From assembly GCA_003216035.1 (NCBI GenBank), contig QCJM01000003.1, positions 113,118 to 177,117 on the forward strand: a stretch of 64,000 bases of DNA, written 5' to 3'. This DNA comes from Prochlorococcus sp. AG-409-B13 (GTDB lineage Bacteria; Cyanobacteriota; Cyanobacteriia; PCC-6307; Cyanobiaceae). The stretch's first letter is position 1. Every line of letters starts with the position of its first letter. Under the pieces are notes generated by a model. The model had not been told where the DNA came from, ran no database searches, and was given only the letters and a program-made list of their open reading frames with translations. This document shows positions 7,665 to 19,575 of this stretch, one piece after another. The position numbers were made by a program, and so were the translations under genes.

Positions 7665-9331
7665 TGCTTGTTGTTTTCAGGATCACTGATGTCAGGTGAT
7701 TGGATTTGAATGGATTCTTCTTTTATTCCATATCCATAGGGCTCTTTTACTAATGGAGCCATTCCAGTCCAATTTTCAACAGGTGGAGGGGAAGTTGTTA
7801 GCCATTCAGGGGTAAGTGCTTCCCATGGATTGTCACCGGCTATAGCACCTTTGAATGCACTTTGAATGACATTCCAGAGGAAAGGTAGGGTGCTTAATGC
7901 CATTATCAAAGCCCCAATACTGCTTAGTTGATTTATAAATGTGAACTGTGGATCGTATTCCGCAACTCGTCTTGGCATTCCGTTTAATCCCAGCCAGTGT
8001 TGAGGTGCAAAGCAGAGATTGAAACCAAGGAAGGTTAACAAGAAATGTAGTCTTCCTAAATCTTCATTGAGCATTCGCCCTGTGAATTTTGGGTACCAAT
8101 GATATATAGATGAAAAAATTACAAACACTGATCCGCCATAGACGATGTAATGGAAATGAGCGACAACAAAGTAGGTATCGTGAACATGAATATCGAAAGG
8201 AACTTGCGCGAGGGCAACTCCTGTTATTCCACCTAGGACAAAGTTAGCGATAAAACCACAGGAGAAAAGTACAGCACTATTTAAAGAGATCCTCCCACCC
8301 CATAGTGTTGCTACCCAATTGAAGAATTTTATCCCAGTTGGGACTGCAATAAAAGAGGTCGCAATGGTGAAAAATAGTCTCATCCAAGGAGGAGTCCCAC
8401 TTGTAAACATATGATGCGCCCAAACAATCAGACCTAGAAAAACAATGGCCATAATTGAGTAGACCATTGTTGAATAACCAAAAAGTGGTTTACGGCAGTG
8501 CACAGGTAGTATCTCGCTTACCAACCCAAATGCAGGTAGTACCATGATGTATACCGCTGGGTGTGAATAAAACCAAAATAAATGTTGGTAGACAATAACG
8601 TTCCCACCAAGTGTTGGGTTGAAAAAGCCAGTGTGAGCTACGATATCGAAGCTCAAAAGAATTAGTGTCCCAGCAAGTACTGGTGTTGAAAGAACTACCA
8701 AAATGCTTGTTCCCAGCATTGCCCAGCAATACATAGGAAGTTGCATCAATTTCAATCCAGGCCTTCTCAATTTGAGAATAGTTGCAATAAAATTAATTCC
8801 ACCAAAGATAGAACTACCACCTAAAAGAAGTACACTTAATATCCAGATTATTTGCCCTGCTGCAGGTGTAGTTATGCTTAGTGGGGGATATGCTGTCCAA
8901 CCTGATTCAGCTGCTCCAGTAATGAAGTAGCTGGTTATAAGCATCAAACCTGCTGGTGGAATCAACCAGAAAGCTACAGCATTTAGCCGTGGAAATGCCA
9001 TGTCTCTTGCTCCAACATAAAAGGGTATTAAGTAATTACCAAAGGCACCATTTACTACGGGAACGATCCAAAGAAAGATCATGATCGTTCCATGAAGGGT
9101 CAAAACCTGGTTATAAGTATCTCTAGCCATGAAATCTGACATTGGGCTGCTTAGCTCAATGCGAATTGCGCTTGCAAGAGAACCGCCTATCAGGTAAAAA
9201 ATAAAACCACATACTAAATATTGAAGCCCAATAACTTTGTGGTCAAGACTAAAACTAAAGTATTTCAACCATCCTTTTGGTTGAAGTGAGCCTGAGGAAC
9301 TTTGGTGTGTTTGTTGGGATGCGGTTGTCAT
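7661..9331 (-). CDS. ctaD: cytochrome c oxidase subunit I
   Basis: A 556-residue, twelve-helix heme-copper oxidase core subunit. Visible signatures include LTLHGTIMIFLW (heme ligand His), WFYSHPAVYIMVLP with the CuB histidine and the cross-linked tyrosine, AHHMFTSG with the two further CuB histidines, and HFHYIVYGG with the distal heme ligands. It reduces O2 to water with proton pumping in the thylakoid or cytoplasmic membrane. It overlaps both ctaC (4 bases) and ctaE (4 bases). The HPAVY form, with Ala in place of the Glu of many A1-type enzymes, is usual for cyanobacterial oxidases from memory. Confidence 0.97.
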   Translation of the reverse strand: MTTASQQTHQSSSGSLQPKGWLKYFSFSLDHKVIGLQYLVCGFIFYLIGGSLASAIRIELSSPMSDFMARDTYNQVLTLHGTIMIFLWIVPVVNGAFGNYLIPFYVGARDMAFPRLNAVAFWLIPPAGLMLITSYFITGAAESGWTAYPPLSITTPAAGQIIWILSVLLLGGSSIFGGINFIATILKLRRPGLKLMQLPMYCWAMLGTSILVVLSTPVLAGTLILLSFDIVAHTGFFNPTLGGNVIVYQHLFWFYSHPAVYIMVLPAFGLVSEILPVHCRKPLFGYSTMVYSIMAIVFLGLIVWAHHMFTSGTPPWMRLFFTIATSFIAVPTGIKFFNWVATLWGGRISLNSAVLFSCGFIANFVLGGITGVALAQVPFDIHVHDTYFVVAHFHYIVYGGSVFVIFSSIYHWYPKFTGRMLNEDLGRLHFLLTFLGFNLCFAPQHWLGLNGMPRRVAEYDPQFTFINQLSSIGALIMALSTLPFLWNVIQSAFKGAIAGDNPWEALTPEWLTTSPPPVENWTGMAPLVKEPYGYGIKEESIQIQSPDISDPENNKQ

Positions 9332-10152
9332 GCTTCCAAAATAGGATCTTTTGAGTTTTCTTTAAACCATCTTTTGTATTCATCTGGTGCTTCAACTACT
9401 ACTGTTGAGCGCATGCTTCCATGATATGGGCCACACAACTCAGCGCATACGATTGGATAACGCCCGGGCTTTGTTGCGGTGAAGTTCAAAATAGTGGGCT
9501 GTCCAGGAATTACATCTTGTTTTAGCCGAAATTCAGGGACCCAAAAAGCATGAATTACATCTTTTGACTCCATTCTCATGCTTACTGGTTGTCCAGATGG
9601 GACATGAAGTTCTCCTGAAATAATGTCACCTTCTGGGTAATGGAAAAGGAATGCAAACTGTAATGCTGTCACCTCAACTGATAATGAACTTTTCGCTTGC
9701 TTGCTTAACTCAATTGGGCCTGAGCCTATCCCTCCCCAAACTCGTTCTTTAGCTTCTATTGCTTGGTGATTATGTACTGCGCTTTGAGCTAATGGTTGCA
9801 TCCCTCCCATGCGGTCGTAGATGTCGTAGCTATAGAGACCAACAAATAAAACTACAACTGCTGGCACTGCTGTCCAGAAGATCTCAAGAGGAAGATTGCC
9901 TTCAAGGGCCAAGCCGTCTTTTGATTGACCAGGCCGTCGCCTGAACCTAATTAGGCTATAGATAACTAACCCAACAATGCCTAAAAACAGTATTGTTCCT
10001 ATGCTGAATAAAACACGAAACAACTCATCGTAAACGGGCGCATTAGCACTTGCACTGTCTGGCAAAAGATTGACATTCTGGCCAATCCAAAGTCCCCCAA
10101 CTACTAGGGCTAAGCCCAACAAGATAGTTAGGATGGCCGAGGGCTTCCGCAA
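9328..10152 (-). CDS. ctaC: cytochrome c oxidase subunit II
   Basis: A 274-residue protein with an N-terminal membrane segment (residues 6-24), two further helices (about 48-70 and 85-112) and a periplasmic/lumenal cupredoxin domain. The CuA site is visible as CAELCGPYHGSM starting at residue 236, with the upstream His in DVIHAFWVPEF. It accepts electrons from cytochrome c6 or plastocyanin and passes them to CtaD. First gene of the minus-strand ctaCDE operon, diverging from ctaA across a 271-bp promoter region. Confidence 0.96.
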   Translation of the reverse strand: MRKPSAILTILLGLALVVGGLWIGQNVNLLPDSASANAPVYDELFRVLFSIGTILFLGIVGLVIYSLIRFRRRPGQSKDGLALEGNLPLEIFWTAVPAVVVLFVGLYSYDIYDRMGGMQPLAQSAVHNHQAIEAKERVWGGIGSGPIELSKQAKSSLSVEVTALQFAFLFHYPEGDIISGELHVPSGQPVSMRMESKDVIHAFWVPEFRLKQDVIPGQPTILNFTATKPGRYPIVCAELCGPYHGSMRSTVVVEAPDEYKRWFKENSKDPILEA

Positions 10153-10423
10153 GGAATGGATCCAATAACCTTTTAAGAATATGGAGAAGATTTCATTTCA
10201 GTATGTAGTGATTGTTAAGTTGACTAGAAATTTGCAGACAATTGATTCACTGCAAGGTATCTGATCCTCTGGAAGGTTTTCTTTTAATGGGTTTCTGTCA
10301 GGGATGGAAGATTTATAGGGATTGTTTGATGTTGCAGTCGTAAATACAACATGACGTGTTTGATTAGATCGCTACGTTTCACAGGTGAAAGTTTTTCTTC
10401 CCTGGCCCCTCTAATTTGATCAG
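10153..10423. promoter_or_regulatory. divergent promoter region between ctaC and ctaA
   Basis: These 271 bases separate the oxidase operon (minus) from the heme A assembly genes (plus) and must hold both promoters. I find no convincing NtcA-type GTA-N8-TAC site and no strong hairpin. A shared region would allow co-regulation of oxidase subunits and their cofactor supply, which is inference from layout. Confidence 0.5.
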
Positions 10424-11353
10424 TTGACTACTGCTCCTTCTCTACCTTTAATTCGGCTGCGGCTTGCCCAGTTGGCTGCACATCTTGTTGTTGCTCTTAT
10501 AGCTTTGGTTGTGGTTGGAGGGGCTACTCGCGTTATGGAGGCAGGGTTGGCTTGTCCAGATTGGCCCCTTTGTTATGGGTCTTTTCTCCCTGGTCGCAAG
10601 ATGAATATTCAAGTCTTTCTTGAATGGTTTCATCGTTTGGATGCATTTTTAGTTGGTATTGCTTTGCTTATTCAGTTTTTAGTGAGTCTAATTAGGAGAG
10701 TGGACTTGCCTAGATGGATCCCCTGGGTAAACGGATTCCTTTTGATTTTGGTGTTAATGCAGGGAGGTCTGGGGGCTGTAACAGTGCTTCAGCTTTTACC
10801 CTCAGGCGTTGTTACAGCTCATTTGGCAATTGCGCTTGCTCTTGTTGCGGTGATGAGTGGAGTTACTCAGAAATTGCTTTCTCCTGGTGATCTTTCTTCT
10901 CCATTGTGGTGGAAGCTTATGGGAGGAGGTTCTTTGATGCTTGTGATTGGTCAGTGCCTCCTTGGTGGCCGTATGGCTACAACTTGGGCCGCGCAACGCT
11001 GCCTCGAGCAAGGTCAGTCTTGTCTTTGGCTAGATTTACATCGGAATTCAGCAGTATTAGTCTTTATTTGTGTGTTTGCTTTTGTAATAACTGCTCTACT
11101 TGTTGGAGGTTGGCCTCGTTGCCAGTGGCCTTATCTTTTACCAGTGATCTTACTTTTATTTGGCCAGCTTGGCCTTGGGGACCTGTCTGTTCGTCTTGGC
11201 CTTGATTCTCCAGTTGTCACTGTTTGCCATCAATTTGTGGCTGTGTTGTTAGTCGCTTTTCTTGCCGCACTTAGTTTTCGTTCTCCTTATCCTTCATTCT
11301 CTAAGCCACTAGCAATGGCTGAAAAATCCATTTTTTCTCCTTGTCATGGTTAG
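10424..11353 (+). CDS. ctaA: heme A synthase
   Basis: A 309-residue COX15/CtaA-type membrane protein with eight hydrophobic helices. [21 protein letters not shown] near residue 30 holds the conserved cysteine pair, and histidines in [24 protein letters not shown] and CHQFVAV are the expected heme ligands. It oxidises heme O to heme A for the aa3 oxidase. The predicted start is TTG 10424, giving a short polar N terminus; no nearby in-frame ATG fits better. Its end overlaps ctaB by 8 bases. Confidence 0.93.
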   Translation: MTTAPSLPLIRLRLAQLAAHLVVALIALVVVGGATRVMEAGLACPDWPLCYGSFLPGRKMNIQVFLEWFHRLDAFLVGIALLIQFLVSLIRRVDLPRWIPWVNGFLLILVLMQGGLGAVTVLQLLPSGVVTAHLAIALALVAVMSGVTQKLLSPGDLSSPLWWKLMGGGSLMLVIGQCLLGGRMATTWAAQRCLEQGQSCLWLDLHRNSAVLVFICVFAFVITALLVGGWPRCQWPYLLPVILLLFGQLGLGDLSVRLGLDSPVVTVCHQFVAVLLVAFLAALSFRSPYPSFSKPLAMAEKSIFSPCHG

Positions 11354-12347
11354 TTCAACCCCTGAGATGCTTCATGTAAGTCTCTCAAGAGAAAAGATTG
11401 TGCCTTCTCGCAAGGTGGTCAAGCTTCCTCCATGGCTAGAAGTAGCAAAACCTCGCTTGATTCCTTTGCTTCTGGCGACAACCCTCGGAGGCATGGCTTT
11501 AACTGAAGGATGGCCAATGTCGTCACCAAAATTAGTTTGCACACTTGGTGGGGGAGCCCTCGCTTCAGCAGCTGCTGGTGTCCTTAATTGTCTGTGGGAA
11601 CAAGATCTTGATGGTCGTATGAAACGCACCAGCGGAAGAGCGCTTCCCTCTGGCCGTTTGTCTCCTACGGCAGCTTTTGCTGGGGCCATCTCTTGCACAT
11701 TGGCTGCGGCGGCTTTACTTGTTGGCGGTGTTAATTGCTTGGCAGCTGGGCTCTCTTTGCTTGGACTCTGTAGTTATGTCTTGCTCTATACGGCCCTTCT
11801 TAAGCCTCGAACTTCTCAAAACATTGTTATTGGTGGAATTGCTGGTGCGATCCCACCTTTGGTTGGAGCCGCTGCAGCGACAGGGCATGTTGGTCTTAGT
11901 GGATGGTGGTTATTTGCACTTGTGATGGTTTGGACACCGGCTCATTTTTGGGCACTTGCTCTTTTGCTTAAGGATGACTACCAATCCGTAGGGATACCGA
12001 TGCTTCCTGTTGTTAAAGGCCCATTCATTACAGCTAAAGCCATTACCCGTTATGGATGGGCCACGATTGTATTAAGTGGATTTGGAGTTTTGGCTTTGCC
12101 CGAGGGCGGATTGCTTTATGGAATGCTTTTAATTCCTTTTAATGCTCGCCTTCTCCAAATGGTAAATAGGTTAGGGATGGCGCCTGATGATATTTCTTGT
12201 GCCAAGGGGCTATTTCGTTGGTCAATTCTTTATATGTTTGGTATATGTCTTTTGCTTGTAATGAGTCGATTGCCATTATCAGTCCAGTTTCATAATCAGG
12301 GGATATCTTTGTTGAGTCAGATGGTACCCACCTTGCCTCTGGTTTAG
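11346..12347 (+). CDS. ctaB: protoheme IX farnesyltransferase (heme O synthase)
   Basis: A 333-residue UbiA-superfamily prenyltransferase. The first Asp-rich motif region is [23 protein letters not shown] around residues 78-100 and the second is around [14 protein letters not shown] near residue 210. It transfers farnesyl to protoheme to make heme O, the substrate of CtaA. The start ATG 11346 lies inside the end of ctaA, so the pair is translationally coupled. The N-terminal 25 residues are an unconserved-looking extension before the first membrane segment. Confidence 0.94.
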   Translation: MVSSTPEMLHVSLSREKIVPSRKVVKLPPWLEVAKPRLIPLLLATTLGGMALTEGWPMSSPKLVCTLGGGALASAAAGVLNCLWEQDLDGRMKRTSGRALPSGRLSPTAAFAGAISCTLAAAALLVGGVNCLAAGLSLLGLCSYVLLYTALLKPRTSQNIVIGGIAGAIPPLVGAAAATGHVGLSGWWLFALVMVWTPAHFWALALLLKDDYQSVGIPMLPVVKGPFITAKAITRYGWATIVLSGFGVLALPEGGLLYGMLLIPFNARLLQMVNRLGMAPDDISCAKGLFRWSILYMFGICLLLVMSRLPLSVQFHNQGISLLSQMVPTLPLV

Positions 12348-12437
12348 GAATGGTTGACGTCAAATAGTTGATCTCTAACTTGAAAGTATGTCGCAACCTA
12401 AATTTCCCCATACTCGTGCAGGAATCTTCTTTATTCG

Positions 12438-13451
12438 ATGCTTGTGATTGAACTTAAGGATCTAGATAAGTCTTATGGGGCAGTTAAGGCCCTTAAAGGG
12501 CTAAGCCTAAAAGTGCCTAAAGGTAGTATTTTTGGACTTCTTGGTCCTAATGGTGCAGGAAAAACAACAACCTTAAGAATTCTTTGCACCTTATTGGCAC
12601 CTGATACGGGTGAGGTTTCTGTGGCGGGTTTTAATGCTTTAACTGATCCACGTTCTGTAAGGCAATCATTGGGTTATGTCGCTCAAGAGGTGGCTATAGA
12701 TAAAATTCTTACAGGTCGCGAATTGCTTGAGTTACAAGGAGATCTTTATCATCTTCGCTTTGAAGAAAAAGAAGGCCGGATAGAAGAATTGATTTCCAAA
12801 CTGGAGATGGAAGAATGGATTGACCGTCGTTGTGGAACTTATTCCGGAGGTATGCGCAGAAGGCTAGATTTGGCTTCAGGATTGTTGCATCAACCTCAGT
12901 TGTTGGTTTTAGATGAGCCAACTGTTGGATTGGATATAGAAAGTCGATCAACTATTTGGCAGCTTTTGCGAGAGTTAAATGATAAAGGAACCACCGTGTT
13001 GTTAAGTAGCCATTATCTCGAAGAGGTTGAGGCACTTTCTAACCAGCTGGCAATAATTGATGCCGGCAAAGTTATTGCCCAAGGTTCACCAGAAGATTTA
13101 AAACGTCAATTAGGTGGTGATAGGGTGACACTTAAGGTCCGAGAATTTAGCGATAAAAATGAGTCTGAGGCTGTTAGAGACTTGTTGAAAAACTTGGATG
13201 GAGTTCGTCAAGTAGTGATTAATAATGCTCAAGGCTTTTCATTGAACCTTGTAGTTGATGATGAAAATGTTTTGCCTCATTTAAGAGAAAAACTCGACAG
13301 GGCAAACTTTAAGGTCTTTGCACTTTCCCATAGTCGACCAAGTCTGGATGATGTTTACCTGCAGGCAACTGGAAGAACCCTTTTGGATGCTGAGTTGGAT
13401 GTGGCAAGCAAAAGAGATGTAAAACTTGAGAGTAAAAAAGCAATGCGTTAA
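12438..13451 (+). CDS. ABC transporter ATP-binding protein (DrrA-like, ABC-2 exporter)
   Basis: A 337-residue ATPase with Walker A GPNGAGKTT (residues 37-45), the signature YSGGMRRRLDLASGL (about 135-149), Walker B LLVLDEPTVGLD and the switch histidine in LLSSHYLEE. The C-terminal 100 residues form the extra domain usual in DrrA/CcmA-type exporters. It pairs with the ABC-2 permease 88 bases downstream. The transported substrate is not evident; related systems move drugs, lipids or polysaccharides. Confidence 0.9.
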   Translation: MLVIELKDLDKSYGAVKALKGLSLKVPKGSIFGLLGPNGAGKTTTLRILCTLLAPDTGEVSVAGFNALTDPRSVRQSLGYVAQEVAIDKILTGRELLELQGDLYHLRFEEKEGRIEELISKLEMEEWIDRRCGTYSGGMRRRLDLASGLLHQPQLLVLDEPTVGLDIESRSTIWQLLRELNDKGTTVLLSSHYLEEVEALSNQLAIIDAGKVIAQGSPEDLKRQLGGDRVTLKVREFSDKNESEAVRDLLKNLDGVRQVVINNAQGFSLNLVVDDENVLPHLREKLDRANFKVFALSHSRPSLDDVYLQATGRTLLDAELDVASKRDVKLESKKAMR

Positions 13452-13539
13452 TACATGAATCGGGAGTCACTTGAAATTCTTTCAGGGCAAACCTTTCCCT
13501 TCTAAACCATTTTAAATTTCCTTCCTTAATAAAAACTCT

Positions 13540-14394
13540 ATGGCCAGCTCTAGTTCGTTGCTTTCACCTGTTGTTGGATATAAAGGGTCTTTGTCTGACC
13601 AGATTCAGGAAACCCTGGCTTTGACTAGAAGGCTTTTTATACAGCTAAGGCGAAGACCCTCTACTTTAATTGCAGGTATCCTTCAGCCCTTGATTTGGCT
13701 TATTTTGTTTGGAGCTCTATTCACTAACGCACCAGATATATTTTTACCTGGAGGTATGGAGTATGGAAGATTCTTGGGGGCTGGTGTAATTGTCTTTACA
13801 GCTTTTAGTGGGGCTTTAAATGCAGGATTGCCAGTAATGTTTGACCGTGAATTTGGCTTTTTAAACCGTTTATTAGTTGCACCTTTATGTAGCCGAAACT
13901 CCATAGTTTTTGCCTCGATTATTTACATCACAGCTCTAAGCCTTTTGCAGAGTCTCGCAATTATGGCAACTGCTTTTGTTCTTGGATATGGATGGCCAGG
14001 ACTCACCGGACTATTGATAGTTCTGGTGACACTTTTGCTATTGGTTTTTGCGGTTACAGCGTTGAGTCTTGGATTGGCATTTGCCTTGCCCGGTCATATT
14101 GAGCTAATAGCAGTCATCTTTGTCGCGAATCTGCCATTGCTTTTTGCGAGTACTGCTTTGGCTCCAATTTCGTATATGCCTGCTTGGTTGGGCTGGCTTG
14201 CAGCCATTAATCCCCTTACCTTTGCTATAGAGCCTATTCGAGCTGCTTATGCAGGCCCACTCGATCTTCATTTAGTTCTCCTTCATGCCCCTTATGGAGA
14301 CGTAAGTGGTTATGGATGCTTGAGCGTATTGATTGGCTTGACTATTGGACTTTTCTTAATGATTCGTCCACTTCTTAACCGCAAACTTGCTTGA
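13540..14394 (+). CDS. ABC-2 type transporter permease
   Basis: A 284-residue permease with about six membrane segments and the ABC-2 pattern: a cytoplasmic N terminus with TRRLFIQLRRRPSTLI, a first helix, then MFDREFGFLNRLLVAPLCSRNSIV in the coupling region, and a terminal segment with INPLTFAIEPIRAAY. It partners the ATPase encoded upstream. It overlaps the next gene by 8 bases. Confidence 0.9.
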   Translation: MASSSSLLSPVVGYKGSLSDQIQETLALTRRLFIQLRRRPSTLIAGILQPLIWLILFGALFTNAPDIFLPGGMEYGRFLGAGVIVFTAFSGALNAGLPVMFDREFGFLNRLLVAPLCSRNSIVFASIIYITALSLLQSLAIMATAFVLGYGWPGLTGLLIVLVTLLLLVFAVTALSLGLAFALPGHIELIAVIFVANLPLLFASTALAPISYMPAWLGWLAAINPLTFAIEPIRAAYAGPLDLHLVLLHAPYGDVSGYGCLSVLIGLTIGLFLMIRPLLNRKLA

Positions 14395-14923
14395 TCCCGT
14401 GAACGAAACTCCTCTCATCGATTCCCAAGGTCTTCGCAAAGCAGCGCTTCATCGACAAATCGCTGATGCGTTAGATCTTAATGAAGAAGGACGCCTTTTT
14501 CTTCTTGAGACTAAGTGGGTTCATCGATATGGACTGGAAACTTTGCCTAAAACAAAGCACTTTGGAAATTTGTTGGGTCCTCGGGGTCAATTGGAAAACG
14601 ACTCTTTTAAGAGTCAGGAGTCGCCTTTGGAATGCACTTTAAAAAATCAAGAGCAAGAAAAACAGGAGCTTGTAACTCAACAAGAAGAGAATCTAACGCG
14701 AGTACATTCTGTAAATAGAGGTGCATCAATTTCGAGCACCAAAAGAAGTCATGAAAGGGATGATTACCAAAATTCCTTGAAACAGGATGCTCCTTCATTA
14801 AATGAGGAGAATCAAAAGCAAACTCTCGAGAATTTAGATTCGCTGACGCCTCCTCCAAGGCCCTCTTTAAGTCATTTGCGGCGCTGGCTTCCTGCTTATG
14901 AGGACTTGCCTAGGGCCTCTTGA
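14387..14923 (+). CDS. hypothetical hydrophilic protein
   Basis: A 178-residue protein starting at TTG 14387 inside the permease gene, or at GTG 14399 just after it. The first 60 residues look folded (LRKAALHRQIADALDL, then RLFLLETKWVHRYGLETLP); the middle 80 residues are Gln/Glu/Ser/Asn-rich and probably disordered; the end holds LSHLRRWLPAYEDLP. No known domain recognised. Position and overlap suggest it is the third gene of the ABC exporter operon. Confidence 0.55.
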   Translation: MLDPVNETPLIDSQGLRKAALHRQIADALDLNEEGRLFLLETKWVHRYGLETLPKTKHFGNLLGPRGQLENDSFKSQESPLECTLKNQEQEKQELVTQQEENLTRVHSVNRGASISSTKRSHERDDYQNSLKQDAPSLNEENQKQTLENLDSLTPPPRPSLSHLRRWLPAYEDLPRAS

Positions 14924-15064
14924 TTGACAAATATGCCATTGAATTTAAGTAATGACTTTTTATAAGCCTTGGTTCTGAAAGCTAATATTTAATATTGCTT
15001 GCTAATTGTTATTGACATATAGCGTTTAATTTGCCCTGGTTCAGGCTTTCTGGATGGGCATGAT

Positions 15065-16726
<1,662 letters not shown>

Positions 16727-16851
16727 CTAGTACCCATTCGTAAATTTCCCACAGCACGATCACTAAACGGGAGGGGGGGTTAAGTGGGGAAAGCCGAATC
16801 CTTTTTGAAATTGCAGTTTCATGTCCTGACGATGCTGGTTATGGTCAACGT

Positions 16852-17028
16852 ATGAATGAATCGGGGTCATTATTTTTCGTTTTAATGGCAGGACTAGCCG
16901 GAATAATGACTTTGGTGTATTTCCCATTGCGCCTTTTCCTGACAGCTACTGCTCGAAGTCGACGCTTAAGACTGCTTCAAAGAATTCGAAGACTTAGGGA
17001 TGAATTGGGAAGACCCTTGGATTCGTAA
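16852..17028 (+). CDS. small membrane protein, 58 aa, hypothetical
   Basis: An ATG at 16852 opens 58 codons to TAA 17026-17028. Residues 6-31 form one membrane segment (FFVLMAGLAGIMTLVYFPL) and the rest is a strongly basic amphipathic tail (RSRRLRLLQRIRRLRDELGR). That helix-plus-basic-tail build suggests a membrane protein with a cytoplasmic C terminus. The gene fills the gap between groEL and fabG and is divergent from groEL. No family recognised; the coding call rests on composition and clean boundaries. Confidence 0.6.
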   Translation: MNESGSLFFVLMAGLAGIMTLVYFPLRLFLTATARSRRLRLLQRIRRLRDELGRPLDS

Positions 17029-17048
17029 GAATAAAAGATATTTAACCC

Positions 17049-17807
17049 CTAACTCATAACCATCCCTCCATCTACTTGAAGTACCTGCCCTGTTATATAA
17101 GAAGCTGCTGGATCTGTCGCTAAGAAACGTACGGCTCCTGCTACATGATCGGGTGTACCGAAAGATCCCAATGGGATTGCTTGAAGAATTGATTCTGCTT
17201 CAAGTCCTTTAGTCATGTCTGTAGCAATGAAGCCAGGGGCTATTGCATTAACTGTGATCCCCCTGCTGGCAAATTCTTTTGCAGTGCTTTTAGTGAGGCC
17301 TAATACGCCTGCTTTTGCTGCTGCGTAATTTGCTTGACCGGCATTTCCCATTATGCCTACCACAGAAGTGATATTTATTATTCTCCCACTTTTTTGTTTG
17401 AGCATTGATCTCGAGACCGCTCTTGTACAGAGAAAAACACCGCTTAAATTGGTGTTAATTACTGATTGCCAATCTTCTGATTTCATTCGCATCAATAAAC
17501 CGTCTCTAGTAATTCCTGCATTGTTTATCAAGATATTTATTTGCCCACTTCGCTCTAAAACAGATTGAATCATTTCGTTGACTTCTTTTTCCTCGGCAAT
17601 ATTCGCTTTTATGGAATATGCTTTTCCACCGTTTGCAATGATTGCTTTTACCACTTCATTTGCTTTTTCAGTGGAGCTGGAATAGTTAACAACTACTTCT
17701 GCACCAGTTTTCCCAAGCTCTAATGCCACGGCTCTGCCTATTCCTCTGCTGGCACCTGTCACCAATGCTGTTTGGCCAGTAATTGGATTTGATGAAGTCA
17801 TACGCAT
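17049..17807 (-). CDS. fabG: 3-oxoacyl-[acyl-carrier-protein] reductase
   Basis: A 252-residue classical short-chain dehydrogenase with the NADPH motif TGASRGIG (residues 18-25), NNAG, the catalytic Ser in NITSVVG, the YxxxK pair in YAAAKAG, and the C-terminal GQVLQVDGGM. It carries out the first reduction step of fatty-acid elongation. Start could be ATG 17807 or the second Met (two codons on). It converges with the 58-aa gene, 20 bases apart, and diverges from ispD. Confidence 0.92.
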   Translation of the reverse strand: MRMTSSNPITGQTALVTGASRGIGRAVALELGKTGAEVVVNYSSSTEKANEVVKAIIANGGKAYSIKANIAEEKEVNEMIQSVLERSGQINILINNAGITRDGLLMRMKSEDWQSVINTNLSGVFLCTRAVSRSMLKQKSGRIINITSVVGIMGNAGQANYAAAKAGVLGLTKSTAKEFASRGITVNAIAPGFIATDMTKGLEAESILQAIPLGSFGTPDHVAGAVRFLATDPAASYITGQVLQVDGGMVMS

Positions 17808-18011
17808 GTTGGGACTGTAAAGATCGTACGAACCAGGTAGTTAGAACTTAAGAAACCAAGCTTGTAACTGTGATATTCGCTTGTTTGGGCAAACTCTCCA
17901 ATTCAGCTTGTGGGTAGACCTAGGTACCATAGTTTTTCATAGATTAATCAGTAGTTATTTGTTTCCCCTTTTGTGGAGACTATTTAATCTTGACTCTGGG
18001 AGGAGTTGTTT

Positions 18012-18692
18012 GTGCATTTATTGATAGCTGCTGCAGGAAGTGGAAGCCGTATGGGGGCTGACCGTAACAAGTTGCTTTTACGAATCTTAGACAGGCCAGT
18101 TTTAGCTTGGACTTTGGATGCCGTTATCGCTTCTGAATCCATTGAGTGGATAGGAATCGTGGGGCAGCCTTTGGACCGGCTTGAGATTATGAATTTGGTT
18201 AAAGACTGCTCTAAACCTATTAAGTGGATTAATGGGGGCTCTACTAGACAGGAATCGGTTCAATTAGGGTTAGCAGCACTGCCTAAAGTTGCAAAGCATG
18301 TGCTTATCCACGACGGAGCACGTTGTTTGGCTGAACCCGAATTGTTCGATCGTTGTTCCCATGCTGTCGGAGAAGGTCAAGCAGTTATTGCTGCAACTCC
18401 TGTTACGGACACGATTAAAAGAGTTAATGACCATGGTTTTATTGTTGGAACACCGCAGCGCTCTGAGCTCTGGGCGGCCCAGACCCCTCAAGGGTTTTCA
18501 GTCGCCGAGTTGCTTCATGGTCATGACCAAGCTCGTTCTAATAATTGGAGTGTGACTGATGATGCATCCCTTTATGAAAGGCTTGGCTGGCCTGTTTGTA
18601 TTTTGGAGGCAGAGCCTTCGAACATTAAGGTCACAACTCCTTTTGACTTAATTGTTGCCGAAGCAGTCCTTAGGATTAAGGCAGGATCCTGA
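18012..18692 (+). CDS. ispD: 2-C-methyl-D-erythritol 4-phosphate cytidylyltransferase
   Basis: A nucleotidyltransferase of the MEP isoprenoid pathway; [17 protein letters not shown] at the N terminus is the CTP-binding loop, HDGARCL and VTDTIKRV follow, and the end matches the IspD fold. An in-frame TTG at 18006 would touch the Shine-Dalgarno GGGAGGAG (17998-18005), whereas GTG 18012 lies a proper 6-7 bases behind it, so I choose GTG 18012 (226 residues). The 3' end overlaps the convergent LD-carboxypeptidase gene by 17 bases. Confidence 0.92.
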   Translation: MHLLIAAAGSGSRMGADRNKLLLRILDRPVLAWTLDAVIASESIEWIGIVGQPLDRLEIMNLVKDCSKPIKWINGGSTRQESVQLGLAALPKVAKHVLIHDGARCLAEPELFDRCSHAVGEGQAVIAATPVTDTIKRVNDHGFIVGTPQRSELWAAQTPQGFSVAELLHGHDQARSNNWSVTDDASLYERLGWPVCILEAEPSNIKVTTPFDLIVAEAVLRIKAGS

Positions 18693-19575
18693 GTATTCCC
18701 TTCTTGCCATCTATTAAGGCTTTGCGTCCAATGGGTAAGGAGGCGTTCCCACAACAATGCCCTATTGGTAGTTCCCCCACGACGGGGATTCCAAGGTCAG
18801 AACTACGTTCTTGAAGTACTTCCTGGAGTTCAAAATAGTGTCCATCCAAGTGTTCTTTAGGGGCTTCACAATCCTGGAATCTTCCAAATCCAATCCCTGC
18901 TAACTGTTGTAATAGGCCTACTAATCTCCAGTGTGTAAGCATTCGTTCAATTCGGTAGGGCTCTTCACCTATATCTTCCAAAATTAATATTGAACCTTTG
19001 AGATCTGGGATGTGTCTACTGCCTAAAAGATGTGAACCTATGGTGAGATTAGTAACTATTAAAGGTCCTACTCCAATCCCATTATTCCAACCCTCCCCAT
19101 AAATATCAGGCACTGATTTGCCAAAAAGAATTGCGTGGAGCCTTTCCTTGCTCCATGAGGGCTCTTCAGCAAGCGAAGTAAGCATAGGGCCATGTATTCC
19201 ACCATCAAACCCTGCAGAAATCCTTGCTAGTAATAAGGAACTTGCATCTGAAAATCCAAGCATCCAGCCTTTCTTCCAAGGTTGTGGCTTTTCTAATAAT
19301 CTTGCAGATCCCCATCCTCCTTTAGCAAAAACAATTAATTCGGCTGTTTTTTGAGGGTGAAGATCTAAAAACCTTGTTTTATCATCCCCAGCTAGATAGC
19401 CCCAATGTCTTTTGCATACATTGTGGGACCTGCAAATTAAACCCCAACTTTTGAGAACATCTAATCCATCAGAAAGTGATTCTTCATCAATAACCTCTGA
19501 ACTGGCAGCGACAGTTTGTACCTCGTCTCCAATTTTCAGAGGGCTTGTAAATGTTTCAGGCCTTATATAAACCAT
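18676..19575 (-). CDS. LD-carboxypeptidase-like (S66 family) protein
   Basis: A 299-residue S66 serine peptidase-like protein. The nucleophile region is [24 protein letters not shown], the GGWG(S)A element being typical, and the Glu/His partners sit toward the C terminus. Family members recycle murein tetrapeptide or hydrolyse microcin C analogues. A longer frame runs to 19626, but ATG 19575 shares one base with the stop of the upstream prenyltransferase gene (TAATG), so I take that start. Confidence 0.82.
   Translation of the reverse strand: MVYIRPETFTSPLKIGDEVQTVAASSEVIDEESLSDGLDVLKSWGLICRSHNVCKRHWGYLAGDDKTRFLDLHPQKTAELIVFAKGGWGSARLLEKPQPWKKGWMLGFSDASSLLLARISAGFDGGIHGPMLTSLAEEPSWSKERLHAILFGKSVPDIYGEGWNNGIGVGPLIVTNLTIGSHLLGSRHIPDLKGSILILEDIGEEPYRIERMLTHWRLVGLLQQLAGIGFGRFQDCEAPKEHLDGHYFELQEVLQERSSDLGIPVVGELPIGHCCGNASLPIGRKALIDGKKGILRILP

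Noticed and set aside
10153..10423. Search for NtcA-type site in the ctaC/ctaA divergent region
   Set aside because: No GTA-N8-TAC match by eye.
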